Below, piece after piece: positions 47,961 through 58,993 of a stretch of 64,000 nucleotides of DNA. Made by a program: the position numbers and the translations under genes. The DNA is taken from contig JARHVA010003635.1 of the NCBI GenBank assembly GCA_037957365.1, positions 846,501 to 910,500 on the forward strand, in the 5' to 3' direction. Numbering within the stretch: position 1 is the first letter of the stretch; the number at the start of each line of letters is the position of its first letter. Source of the DNA: Torreya grandis. Lineage: Eukaryota > Streptophyta > Pinopsida > Cupressales > Taxaceae. The notes under the pieces are model-generated. The model ran no database searches. It saw only the letters and a list, made by a program, of their open reading frames with translations, and was not told the DNA's origin.

Positions 47961-47995
47961 TTTTCAATTGTAACCATTTTCCAACCCACCAAGAT

Positions 47996-49007
47996 TAATC
48001 TATTTCTCTCTCTATCATTTCATTACTTCAATTAGGTTCTATTTTATACAAGTTAGCAATATTTAAAACTATAAACCTATAATAAACTAAGTTGATCTAG
48101 TCGACTTAATTATGTATCTTATATTCTATCTAAATGTTTGAGCTGACCTATTCAACTATGTTCTTTAAGACTCTTTATTATATATAATATTAGCAACCCA
48201 GTTGACTCTGTTCTATGTTATTTTCATACAGTGTCATCTAAACCAACTCTATACTACTCTAAATTTGGGAATTAACAATTATTTGTTAGTAATTAATTCA
48301 CACTTTCATTTTCAACTATTTGCATGCTTAGAGTAACTCACATAATCTAAATAGGTTGATTTTAAAACTACCATTTAGTTGTAATATTTTTATCTTTTAC
48401 ACACAATACAAGTCACAAAATATTCAAAATGCATTTTACACTTCTATTCCTAAGGCATACTTACTTAGATTTCAGCACCAAGGGGGAAGTTGACTTGGTT
48501 TTCTAGTCAAGTATAAATATGTAGTTAATGGTATTTATTGGTAAATAACCCAACACCCTTATCACTATAGGATTGTGAAGTGAGTGGGTAGGCCCCAATA
48601 AAAATCTATTAATATTTCCATCAGAGATCCCTTTCAACCTAAACATCTTTAAATCATCTATAGATTACTTTTTAGTTCCCTATTTTTAGTTAACTTTCTC
48701 ATCACACTTAACTCAATAATTTATAATAACCTAATCACACACATAAGATGACCACTTAGTTAACATTTAATTTTTATTTGACTTCTTTCTCTTTGATCAT
48801 TGTGTGTTGTATTAAAAAAACTTACATTGTTCAACATTAGTGTAAGTTTTTATGTTGTGTTCCCTAATTATATCAATCACATCGATCCAGTTGTTTGTGG
48901 GTTTAATTCCATTTCTTTCTTCAATTATATTTTAAAATTTTACCTTATTTCAAAACACTATCATTTTGGTCAATATAGTCTATTATAGGCTCTATCTTTC
49001 TCCCTTT
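47996..49007. other. non-coding interior, nothing distinct
   Basis: Scattered GTTGAC/AGGTCAAC words continue (for example 48,110 and 48,195), but I see no array or gene. Confidence 0.4.
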
Positions 49008-49170
49008 CAATAGTACACAATTGACTAGTATGACTATGTCTCTCTTATCTATTTATTCTACCCTCTGTCTAATAGTACATAGTTGACCTAGTTGACTTTA
49101 TACTCTTTTATCTTCTATCCAATAGTACATAGTAGACCTAGTCAACTCTATACTCTTGTTGCTTCCCTTG
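49008..49170 (+). repeat. tandem array, about 58-bp unit, three copies
   Basis: AATAGTACACAATTGACTAG, AATAGTACATAGTTGACCTA and AATAGTACATAGTAGACCTA start at about 49,009, 49,069 and 49,121, each followed by a CT-rich TATACTCTTTTATCTTC-like segment. Confidence 0.75.
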
Positions 49171-49340
49171 TTCTTATATTTGACTGAATTAGTTCTTTGT
49201 CTCTCATTATTCTTTCTTAACATCTTTTTCCTTTCATCAAGAATCATGAAGTACCTTATTATAATCTTCTTGGATAGCTTGAATCCATTTAGACACTATA
49301 TGGGGTGCCTTTTTATTCATATCTTTTCTTCCCATTTTTA

Positions 49341-49470
49341 GCCTTTGGGTCATCTTATGATGCCCACCCACATTTTACTTTAACCTTTGGGGTATCTTGT
49401 GATTCCCATCCCTACATCTAATTACCCATTGGTGTATGTTACGATGCCCACTCTTATTCTACATGGCATG
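49341..49470 (+). repeat. tandem array, about 43-bp unit, three copies
   Basis: The core CCTTTGGGTCATCTTATGAT then GCCCACCC recurs as CCTTTGGGGTATCTTGTGAT and CCATTGGTGTATGTTACGAT, starting at about 49,341, 49,386 and 49,427. Confidence 0.75.
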
Positions 49471-49679
49471 ATAAAAAACGAGTTCAACTTAAATAAAACT
49501 TTTGAGACACATAGGCTTATCTCTCACATGCTCATCCTTATTAAAGACATTAGTGTTGATCATTCTCTTCTTATCATTATTTATATATTATATCCTACTA
49601 ATAATTTTTTTTGGATACTTACATAAGTCTAACCCTCTACAATAATTATCTCTTATCACAAACCTTAGCCCTTATTTTT

Positions 49680-49990
49680 GGTCCTTTGGTTTCCACTTTG
49701 TCATGAGTTGTATTTTAAAACTATGGATAGGACCCGATCTTCCACATAATTTCCTTTTGTCCTCATTATTTCCTTGATTTCTAATACTTTTTTTCACCCC
49801 CTTGGTTTTCTCTTTTTTGAGTTGTAGAGTAAGACCATAGATAAGACCTAACCTTTGTCACAAATACCATCTTTATCCCATGTAATTTTCACACTTTTTG
49901 ACACCCCTTGGTTTTCTCTTTTATGAGTTGTAGTGTAATACCATGGATAGGACCTAGCCTTCCTTATAAAATTACCATCTTTTCATTCCC
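49680..49990 (+). repeat. tandem array, about 110-bp unit, three copies
   Basis: CCTTTGGTTTCCACTTTGTC, CCTTGGTTTTCTCTTTTTTG and CCTTGGTTTTCTCTTTTATG begin at about 49,683, 49,800 and 49,906. Each is followed by GAGTTGTAGTGTAATACCAT, then GGATAGGACC, variants. Confidence 0.8.
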
Positions 49991-51189
49991 TATCTATAAT
50001 GTGTTTTTCAATGGTTATGAGTTTTTTTATCTTTGTTCTCAATTTTTGCCTTCACTTATTTTGATAGATGAAAATTTCATAATAATATATGTTAGCATGT
50101 TTTCCTACATTTCCCTCATTCTTATGATAAGGAATTACACTTCAATGCCATTATATCCATTTTTCTCCCTTTGTCACATTTTTTATGATTTGAAGTAATT
50201 TAAATTGTTTCATGTTTCATTCCTCTTGAATTCCTTTCCTTTCACTTCACATTGGATAAAACAAGGTCTAAGTCAAGATAACACTTATTTAACCTAAATT
50301 TATGAGAATATTAGACACCATTCTCTCTAATATCTCTATCTTAGAAATCAAGTCCCAAGTATTCAAATGAAAGTCATTTTTAGCACCCATGTTTGGTTCT
50401 CTAAATACATATGGAGGAGGAATAGAAAAATCCATAAATAAAACTAAAATACAAATCATTTGAAAAAAAAGGAAATAATATACAAAAGGCAACATACAAA
50501 TCTAAAAATTCAAAAATCACACCAAAAGATGTGATTATAAGCACATCTCATATCTCTAATCGAAGCTCAAACTCCATAGTTGGCCTCATAATATAGCCAA
50601 GGTCCATTGAAGAATGGTAGGGTATTAAATTAGAATAGGATAATTCAAATAACTTTATGGTGCTACCTACTTTCTCTTGTAAGTACCCAATCTTCATAGT
50701 ATACCGATGACTCTATAAGGGGTCCTAAATAGTGGGTAACACATTGTGGGATGGTAGGTCCATTTTAATTTTCATGCATATAACCTTCATGAGATGATAT
50801 ACACACTTCATTTATTGATCTAAGACTTGTGTGGATAATAAAAGTTATTCCAAGTTCTTAAGGTTAAAATTCATCTTTTAAAACCTAATTTGAGTGTCTT
50901 GACTTCAATAAATAGTTCCTCTATCTTAGTTTTTCTTTCATTCTCCCCTCCACCCATTTCATTTCCCCCTTGATAGGCATTTGTGATTATAATATATTTT
51001 CACTTATTCTATATTACCTATTCTTCACATCTTAAAAACATGATAGCATTCCTTTATTTCAATTCTATCTATCCTTTGACAAATCAACATGATTGAGAAA
51101 CTATGGATTACTTTCTTTACACCATGGCTCTACATTTCTATATATGCTTTGATTTATTTTATCATTTGTTGTTATTTTACCACTGATTT
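49991..51189. other. AT-rich non-coding interior
   Basis: Nothing coding. Open frames of 80-96 codons here have hydrophobic, T-rich composition and no motif. Confidence 0.4.
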
Positions 51190-51440
51190 TGTAGGCACTT
51201 GAGTCCATTTATACTTTTATGTACTTTTTATATTATTGATTGAGGTTTACATGTTACTTCTAACTCTCCAATGTTGTTTTCCCTTCTATGTACCTTTTTC
51301 CATTGATGATTGAGTAAGGATTGTTACTGCTGACTCATTAATGTTGTTTTACCATTTTTTATTGCCCATCTTTGTTTAAGTAAGGTTTGTTACTACTTAT
51401 ATATTGATGTTTCATTACCATAATTTTGTACATGTATCTT
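51190..51440 (+). repeat. tandem array, about 70-bp unit, three copies
   Basis: Variants of ATTGATGATTGAGTAAGGAT, then TGTTACTGCTGACTCATTAA and TGTTGTTTTACC, occur at about 51,234, 51,302 and 51,360-51,420. Confidence 0.65.
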
Positions 51441-52373
51441 TGTTTTGACTTGGTGACTTTTATTTTCTTACTTATGGTATAGTTTTTTGAGTTTTTTGGT
51501 CTTTAATAGCCTTCAATTTTCAATTACCCAATTTACTCAAAATTTTAACTTGGTCATTTAGTCTAACATATAACTTGTCACCCCAACTAACCAAATTTAA
51601 AAGTATGCCCCATCCAAATTACACCAGTTATCCTAGATTTCCTATATTTGTTTATTTTTTCTCTTTAATTTTGTATCCTTGGGTTTGTCAAAACCAAACT
51701 GCACCCTCCATGATAAAAAATACAAACACAATAGACAACCAGTCATCAATAAAGGTAAGTCTAGATACACATTACATTTTAATTTTTAGTTATTTCCCTT
51801 TCAATTATTTTACACTTTAAAATAATGTAACCTTTTTTAGCCTCAAAATTGTGAGTTACTATGTTATTTATGAAAGCACCATCCCTTGTTTCACCTAAGT
51901 GACACATGATGAGTTTCAAGTGGGGCATATGTATAAACTATATTTTTAAACATTATCAATTAATTATACTTTCTATCTTATGAGAACCTATCGAGTCTCA
52001 ATCTTTTTGAGTGCACACCTTAAAGGGGGTACCATAAAATGGGTGGGGAGACCATGGGTGATTTATAAGATTGTTGTCCTTTATTACCACTTACTATCAA
52101 TCGAACTAGCTCCTAAAAATATTCTTCACCATCATATAGTCTTTTATCACCTTCATTAGCCTTTACCTAGCCTAAAACCCATATTTGATGGTTTACATTA
52201 CATAGTTGGCCCCATCAACCTTGTATTCTTATTGACAAAACCCATTAAGGTCTAAGTTGGCCCCTATACGACCTAGTCTATGACCTAGTTTATTTTTGTC
52301 AATTATGATACTACGTCGACTGAGTCAACCTTGTTAGCCTAAAATTTCAAAAGGGTTTAGGGTTAGATATGCC

Positions 52374-52381
52374 TATATAAA
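52374..52381 (+). promoter_or_regulatory. candidate LTR TATA box, copy 2
   Basis: TATATAAA within GCCTATATAAACACATTC. Confidence 0.6.
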
Positions 52382-52628
52382 CACATTCATTTATACATTA
52401 TTAGAAAATAAACAAGAGTTAATTATTCATATACTCTTCTTTACATTCTTCTCTTTTACCATTCTAATAGAGGAGTTTTAGCTTAGGGTTTCTATTTTGA
52501 GAAGAATTTTATCTTGTGGAGAAGTCTTAGATGTTTTGGCCTTCATTAGTGATCCTTAAAAACCATAAAAACATCTTGTGAAGCATATTTTGACAATGGG
52601 GATATTGAATCTCAAAGGGTTAATATTC

Positions 52629-52639
52629 AAGGTAAGTAT
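52629..52639 (+). promoter_or_regulatory. conserved splice-donor-like site, copy 2
   Basis: AAGGTAAGTAT, 255 bp after the start of the TATA box, exactly as in copy 1. Confidence 0.5.
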
Positions 52640-53095
52640 CTATAAATTTTATCCTCTCTTTAGTAGATAGAAGTAGCATAAGTAATGGATTTTGAATATA
52701 TTGCTCTCTTAATTCATTAGGGTTTTACCTATACATATATTAATTAGGATTATCTTATGGATGTCTTATTTTATTATTACTAACCCCTCTTTATTCCATA
52801 AGCTTTGGTGAGAACTAGATTAGACTCTTACTTTACTTGTTATTAGTTTAGTGAATATGAAAACATAAGACCTAGTTAGGGTTACTACATAGTTTTACTT
52901 GACTAGAGGCTTTGGAACCCTCCCTAGTGATATTATTTATGGTAATATATCCATTAGATAGGTCTATAATATCCATATTGTTCATGACCCCAATTATATA
53001 ATGTATCCCTAATCGAAAGTGCAAGTAGGATTTACCTTCTCTAAGCTAAGATTGATTTATAGATCTATTGAATTTCCCATTGCATACAAATCCAA

Positions 53096-53699
53096 TAAAG
53101 GTGATCAAAAGGATTGATGCCACCTACGCCATTATTTACAATTTGAGGGGCTTAGGGTGTTGGATTGAGTGTGTTCATACTCAATTATGAAGTTAATCTT
53201 GATATGGAGTTTGTATATATTTTGGATTGTATTTATTATGTGTACAAATAATATTTGGTGTGCATATATTTAAGCATGGATCATGGAATATTAGGGTCAT
53301 ATCCATTAAAATATTATGTTCAAATTTGTTCCTTGGATCAACCTTGCACCATAATCAATTATTCAACCTCAAAAAATCTCCTCTCAATGACATTGAAAAG
53401 AAACATGGTAGATCTTAAGCTTAAAACCATAGCCAAAAGCTAACCAACTTGACTCATGCCTAGCATAAACCTAAACATGAGTGAGTAAATTTTATTTTTT
53501 ATTATAAATGGTAAATATCAATTTTTTATTTTATAAATTTGAAAGCATCACTATCCTAGTTGGTGTTATGTTTGTGAAAAAGTGTTGGAGAGTAAGGATG
53601 TTAGGGGGTTGACCTTATTTTTTTCTTTGGTTTTTTATGCAAAGTTTTTTTTTAAAAATTGTTAAGTTTTAAAAAAATGATTTTGTTTTGAAAGGTTAT
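53096..53699. other. AT-rich DNA, no feature
   Basis: Nothing supportable beyond low-complexity T and A runs. Confidence 0.4.
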
Positions 53700-53965
53700 T
53701 TTTAATAGTGGTGAGAATATTATAAGGATGGGGGTACATTTTTTGAAAGTAGTGAGCCACATTCTTGGTGTGGTGACTTTGTTTATGGAGAGGGGCAGAT
53801 TTTATTATAAATAAGGGGGAATTTTTTTGAAGTGTTAGTATTTTATAAACTGGTGTCAAAAAATATTTTTACCCATGTATTAAAGTGGTAAAAAAATTTA
53901 GAGTGGTGATAATTTATTCAAAGGGGGAGATTTATTTTAAAGGGTCAAATTTTTATGAGTGATAT
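53700..53965 (+). repeat. degenerate GTGGTGA...AGGGGG minisatellite
   Basis: GTGGTGAGAATATTATAAGG, GTGGTGACTTTGTTTATGGA and GTGGTGATAATTTATTCAAA (about 53,709, 53,771 and 53,904) are each followed by a G-run and a T-run (GGGGGTACATTTTTT, GGGGGAATTTTTTT, GGGGGAGATTTATTTT). It may be an LTR U3-type array. Confidence 0.6.
53806..53815 (+). promoter_or_regulatory. candidate TATA box
   Basis: TATAAATAAG, about 0.8 kb before a copia-type primer-binding-site candidate. It could be the promoter of that element's LTR. Confidence 0.3.
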
Positions 53966-54613
53966 TTTTGAGTGCCTTTTGGCACACATTATTTCACTCT
54001 CATGTGTTAAAGATCAGAGGGTGAATTTTGGTGTAACAAGATGTCAAACCCCCTCATAGTTAAAACAAACTTGTTCTTGTTCCTTGTATCCACACTCACC
54101 TTCAATTTTAGAGGTCATTTTCATTGTCATTTTTACTCCACTTATATTTTGGACACATTTTTTAGTATTACCTAACGTCTATATTCTTTCATTATTATCA
54201 CTTTTGGGGGTGTAACTTGTAATTATTTATTGAATTTTTTATTTTTTGGAGGGATAAGAATATTTTTATCTTAAAATTAAGGTTGTGTTGGATATATTAT
54301 TCCTTGTCATCCTTTGTATTAAATGAGTTATTTTTTTAGAACAAATTTACCATAGTAATATTCTTATGTAAAAATGAGGTTGTTATCTATAAAATCACTA
54401 ACATGTTTTGTAGATTACTTAATTAGTTGTTAAACTTAGTTTAGTAAGTCTATTATGGATCTATTTCGTAATATAGTAGATTAAGGATTATTAATAGGTT
54501 ATTTTCTCATCCTATTTAGTAGGAATATTATGAGCATATGTAGGGTTATTAATATGTCTCTATAATTCATGTTCTATAAGATCAATAAATCATATTATAT
54601 TTATGCTCATATT

Positions 54614-54625
54614 TGGTATGAGAGT
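54614..54625 (+). other. candidate copia primer-binding site
   Basis: TGGTATGAGAGT within ATTTGGTATGAGAGTAGAG differs at two positions from the TGGTATCAGAGC used by Ty1/copia elements primed by initiator tRNA-Met. A copia gag-pol relic in the same orientation starts about 1.8 kb downstream. Confidence 0.45.
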
Positions 54626-56389
54626 AGAGAATTTTTAGAGTGAGACCATATCAAAAAAATTATTGTACAAGTTAGATTGAACTTACAGAGATTGTGGTGT
54701 GTTTTATTAGTAGCCTTGAACCCAAGAAATTAAAGCTATACATATATGTTTTCTACCACTATAGGCCATGCATAATCCATAGGCAAGGAATTATAGTTGG
54801 ACATTATTTGGTATGTTTTTTAAAAAAGTGAATTCATTTACATCATTATAGACTTGGTTGTAAAATATTTTTGGCCATTATAATATATTCAATCTTTATC
54901 TCTCTCTTAACCTAAAATAATATACTTTTCTACTCCTATGGACCGTATATGCATTTTCAAACTCTAAATTTTTTTGTAGACATTTTATATTCCCATGTGC
55001 ACATTATACACATAGGTCATACACATTTTTAGGAGATCATACTATATTTTGGAAGTCTAAAATATATTTTTGGTCAATTTGTACCTATAGGTCAATTTTA
55101 TTTCAATACAATCCATACAGACTAAATTTTTTAGATCTAATTTTTGTAGACTACTTTCTGCTCAGACCACCATCATCATAATTTTTTTTGTAAAACTATA
55201 CATCCTTACATATAGTTTTTTGGGAGATTACAAGTTTAAAAAATCATTTGGAGCATAATACTAAGTTTTAGATTGGTTTTTATCTCCTACGGACTGTATA
55301 GATGTGCTATTGTAGAATCAATTTATGAAAGTGATTATTCACTACTTGCTCTTTCCTCCCAATACCTACTATACACATGAAAATACAATCATACAAATAT
55401 TTATAAGTCTAAAATTTGGCATGTTTTTAAATCTTGTTGAGTGGATCAAAAGGAGGAATTTAATGTGTTTTATTCTTGCCAACTATGCCTTCAAATGTGG
55501 TTTCTACTTCATGGAGGTATGATTTACTTTTGAAACACCCATTTTATTCAGCTTTAAATATAACTTTGTCCTTTAAAAATTCTAAATTGATGAATAGAGG
55601 AGCTGGTAGATTTGATTTTTGATAAAATATATCCATAAAAAGTATAGATTCCAAGTCTCAATTAAGTGTAAAAGACCAAACTAGAAAAAACAAAACAAGA
55701 AAAAGTACAAAATTTGAGTGATAGTTTTAATTATTTTTACTATGAAATTTTATTTTTCATTTTATGCAATTTCAAATTGTAAATTGAAAACATTTGTAAA
55801 AATATTTTATTTTTAGTAAATCAAATTAGTATAAAATAAATGAGATTATAAAAATATCACTCGAAGTGTTTTATTCTAATGATGCCTCTATTTGACATTT
55901 ATGGGTAATGTCATCATGATTTAAGTTACTACATTTATATCCTAATATAGCTGTAACAAAAATGTCTAGGCATAAACCCTTTAAATATTTGGGGAGTAAT
56001 AAGGTTAATAAACATTAATAAACCATCCCTTTATTACCCATTCATCACTATCGATAGACATAAATCTCATTTTTTGGAATTTCCAAGTATATAGAGAAGT
56101 TACACCCACATATGTGGAATTCCTTCTAAGTAAGTTTTAGTGAAAGAATGAATATATTTCACATAATATATAGGTGTATATCACCAATATGATCTCACAT
56201 ACGTTAAATTATATTTCACATACTATCAAGTATATCAAAAGGATGATTTTTTATAGTACCAACAGGTATATAGAAATGTGCACATATAGAGAGGTTTGGC
56301 ATATTTATCTAATAGTAAATATCTAGGGTAACATTTCATATTTATAAGGTACCGATACATATCCCTTATACCATTAGATTATATTTGTA
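54626..56389. other. AT-rich DNA between PBS candidate and copia gag
   Basis: No coding motif. By position it would be the untranslated leader of the copia element, if the primer-binding-site call is right. Confidence 0.35.
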
Positions 56390-56414
56390 CACTTGGCCAA
56401 AAATGGGTTGTGTT

Positions 56415-57010
56415 TTATTCTGTAAGACACTTAGCTTCTTCACGGTGACAACTATGTAGCATGGAAAACTAAGGTTGAAACTCACTTGGAATTTAAGGAC
56501 ATATGGATAGTTTTTAATGGCACATGGACCCAACATGATATTAATGTTCATCAATAGTGAAAATATGACAAATCCAATTAGAATTTTGATCTCATAATCA
56601 TTCTTAGGGTCTCAAATGAGGTACAACATCATATCTATAATGCCACTATAGTCTGAGATGCTTGGGATAAGATTAAAATAATCTTTAAGGAAAAGAATCA
56701 GAAAGATATTCTTCATCTATAAAGACAACTCCATAGTATACAGTTAAAATCTAAGAAAAAAGTGGAAGATTTTCTTTGTATAATTATAACCTTGTGGGAT
56801 TCACTTGAAGTATAGGGAGAACCAGTGAAAGATGAATCTTTAGTTCATATTTTCTTAAGAGATCTTCCCCCCACATATAATTTTTTTTTTACCACATTGA
56901 ATGTCACAGGTTAAAAAATAAACTTTGTCTTGTTATTTAACATGTTGTAATAGGAATAAGCCATGTAAAATGTAGAGGAACTTGATGAAGAGTATGCACT
57001 TTCCTCCTCT
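56415..57010 (+). pseudogene. copia gag relic
   Basis: The frame reads HGDNYVAWKTKVETHLEFKD, IWIVFNGTW, then VSNEVQHHIYNATIV, a stop, DAWDKIKIIFKEKNQKDILH, a stop, RQLHSIQLKSKKKVEDFLCI, ITLWDSLEVQGEPVKDESLV and HIFLRDLPPTYNFF. This is the standard copia gag pattern (W-x-x-W/I region, A-W-D-x-L, L-x-x-L-P-x-x-Y). It is broken by stops that mostly fit lost Gln codons. Confidence 0.87.
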
Positions 57011-57059
57011 CAAAAAGGGAAGAAGCCTATGAAGGCTTAAAAATAAAACCCTAATCATA

Positions 57060-57640
57060 ATCAACAACACCAATAGGGGAAATAATCCCATTCACAAAAT
57101 GTTGGTCTTATTTTTGGGAAGATAAGACATGACCCCAAACATTTATGGTATAATGGATTCACACAGGGCTCATCCAGTAAGAAGTCTACTTCATAGAATC
57201 CACCTCAATCACCAAAGCCTAAACCCGATTATAAAATTCATTATAAGAAGAAAAAATAATACAAGAATATTTTTTAGGATGCTCATTCTTCAAAATATAA
57301 TAACATCTTTACTACATAAACATATGAGGAACCTTTTTCTTCTAATTATGTATGGTATGTTGATTATAGTGCCATAAGGTGCATGAAAAGATAAAAAGAA
57401 TGGTTTTCCACTTTACATCAATTAAGATCTTAGGGTAAAGTTTTTTTTGGTCTTGACTCATCATACACTATTTAGGGTAGAGTTGATGTTTCTTTACAAC
57501 TTGGTAACCACACTTCAAAGATCATAATTATCTTTTATGTTCCAAGACTCACTAAGGAATTGTTGTCTATAAATCAACTTCTTGATCAAAATATCAAATT
57601 TGAATTTGATAAAAACCATGGTGTTAATTTTTTCCTTATC
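57060..57640 (+). pseudogene. copia zinc-knuckle region and protease relic
   Basis: GLIFGKIRHDPKHLWYNG (about 57,104-57,157) aligns with a C-x2-C-x4-H-x4-C knuckle of which only the His is left. VWYVDYSAIRCM (about 57,349-57,384) is the protease start W-x-x-D-S-G-A, with the Ser-Gly changed to Tyr-Ser. It is followed by VSLQLGNHTSKIIIIFYVPR and LTKELLSINQLLDQNIKFEF, both typical of copia protease. The active site is lost. Confidence 0.82.
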
Positions 57641-58222
57641 AAAAACAAGTCTTAAGGCTCTAAAACTATTACACAAGATTCAAATATAAGAAAGATGTTT
57701 TAGCTTGATCTTGTACACAATGAAAATTAAGCACTTGTTATGAAGGGTACAAATAAATCTTAGCTATGGCATAAAAGATATGGTAATTTGAGTTATGGGT
57801 ATTTTCTTGCATTAAGTAAGTAAAACATGTTTAGGAGGTCTTCTCACACTTAAACAATCCTATGATATATGCTCTAGTTGCTTAGATAGTAAACAAAAAA
57901 CAACTCCTTTTGGTAAAAGTGAATATTAGTCTCCTTATCCATTAGATTTGGTGAACATTTATCTATGAATACCTATGAATTCTAACTTAAAAGGATGTAA
58001 ATATTTCTAATTCTTTGTTGATGATCATTCCCACAATATGTGGGTTTATTTGTTGAATAATAAGGATCGAGCATTATAAGACTTCAAAGAATTCAAGGCC
58101 TCTATTGAAAATGAAATTAGTCACAAAATCAAGGCCCTTTACTTATATTATGGGGGAATACATTAGTAAAAGGTTAACTACATACCTTGTAGAGTATGGA
58201 ATACATCATCAATATGTTAAGT
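57640..58222 (+). pseudogene. copia integrase relic, truncated
   Basis: LWHKRYGNLSYGYF (57,764-57,805) is the GAG-pre-integrase zinc region. YFxFFVDDHSHNMWVYLLNN is the core start with its Asp. DFKEFKASIENEISHKIKAL follows, and after a frameshift GEYISKRLTTYLVEYGIHHQ and YVKYT (58,150-58,222), the second half of the core. The usual P-Q-Q-N after YT is missing because the next repeat starts there. Confidence 0.85.
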
Positions 58223-58677
58223 ATACACATAATATTTATAAACTTTTATTGATTACTGATGATCTTTATCTTGGAAGAACCCATCGAGTCTTAATATCTC
58301 TAAGTACACTCCCTAAGGGATGTACCAAAAAAGGGGTGGGTATACCATTGGTGCTTCATAGAATTATTTTCCATTTTACCACTTGTTATCTACAAACTTA
58401 TCTCTTAAAAATGTTATCTCTAAGCTTGATCTTCTCTATTACACACTCCTCAGTCATTTCCTACCTTTTATCCCCCTTAGCCCATTTTTTAATATTTATT
58501 GTACTAGGTTAACTAGGTCAACCATATATAGTTTTGGATGAAATTCACTTAGAGTCTAGGTTAGATCTTGGCTAACCTAGCCCGTGACCTAGTGAATTAT
58601 TGTCCAAAATTATACTAGGTTGATTGGGTTGACCCTATTGGCCAAAACTTTTATAAGGGATTAGGGTTAAATCCACC

Positions 58678-58685
58678 TATATATA
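58678..58685 (+). promoter_or_regulatory. candidate LTR TATA box, copy 3
   Basis: TATATATA within CACCTATATATACAAGTTC, aligned with TATATAAA of copies 1 and 2. Confidence 0.5.
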
Positions 58686-58954
58686 CAAGTTCATTTTTCC
58701 ATTATTTATAGAAGAGAATAAGAAGTAAGAGCTATTTTACATATGCTTGTCCACCATTCTACTTGAGGATCAAGTGTAGGGTTTCATACTTTCTTTGGAG
58801 ATACAAATCTTGTATTATATAGAATTATTTTAGATGTATTGATAGGTTATGTAGCCTAGAGTTGATTTATCCTTGTCATCCTTACATACCACAACAACCT
58901 CTTGTGAATCACCTTGGCCAAGGGAGAGATTGAGGCCCGACAGGTTCATCTTCA

Positions 58955-58965
58955 AAGGTAAGTAT
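58955..58965 (+). promoter_or_regulatory. conserved splice-donor-like site, copy 3
   Basis: AAGGTAAGTAT, 277 bp after the start of the TATA box and identical to the site in the other two copies. Confidence 0.5.
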
Positions 58966-58992
58966 TCCTAACATTATTCCTCATTTGTAAGA

Positions 58993-58993
<1 letters not shown>

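Larger units (their letters stand above)
46217..47995 (+). repeat. LTR-like repeat family 2, copy 1
   Basis: Homologous over about 1.1-1.7 kb to copies at 51,950 and 58,222. Anchor blocks in the same order are TATACACATAATATTTT at the left edge, GTCTCAATATCTCTAAGTAC, ATGGGTGGGTATACCATTGG, CCTATATAAACACATT, CACCATTCTACTT, AAGGTAAGTAT, TTACTTGTTATTAGTTTAGT and GAGGCTTTGGAACCCTCCCT. A TATA box and downstream splice-donor-like site are at conserved spacing, typical of an LTR. Similarity to copy 3 continues to about 47,995 (GTAGAACTAGGTCAAACC, CCCACCAAGATT). The left edge sits at the start of the minus-strand polyprotein relic. Confidence 0.75.
46217..53095 (+). mobile_element. candidate non-autonomous LTR element with minisatellite interior
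   Basis: Two same-orientation copies of LTR-like family 2 (46,217 and about 51,950) bracket about 4 kb with no recognisable retroelement coding sequence. The interior is instead a series of short degenerate tandem arrays with different units (47,600-47,960, 49,008-49,170, 49,341-49,470, 49,680-49,990 and 51,190-51,440). This fits a large non-autonomous LTR element (LARD-like). Not shown: a target-site duplication, a primer-binding site, or greater similarity of copies 1 and 2 to each other than to copy 3. Two independent insertions are the alternative. Confidence 0.45.
51950..53095 (+). repeat. LTR-like repeat family 2, copy 2
   Basis: Same ordered blocks as copy 1, from CTTTCTATCTTATGAGAACC and AAATGGGTGGGGAGACCATG to GAGGCTTTGGAACCCTCCCT (52,905) and CCCTAATCGAAAGTG (53,006). 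Similarity fades at about 53,095, earlier than in copies 1 and 3. This may mark the true LTR end, with the extra shared sequence of copies 1 and 3 being internal. Confidence 0.75.
56390..58222 (+). mobile_element. Ty1/copia retrotransposon relic
   Basis: This is a decayed gag-protease-integrase in the copia order, with the integrase before the missing RT. Recognisable sequence stops at the integrase core where LTR-like family 2 copy 3 begins. Reverse transcriptase and RNase H are absent. Stops are frequent and several frames are needed. Confidence 0.87.

Noticed and set aside
49156..50198. Several hydrophobic open frames of 61-96 codons
   Set aside because: They run through the tandem arrays and T-rich sequence of the non-coding interior, without motifs or shared frame between array units.
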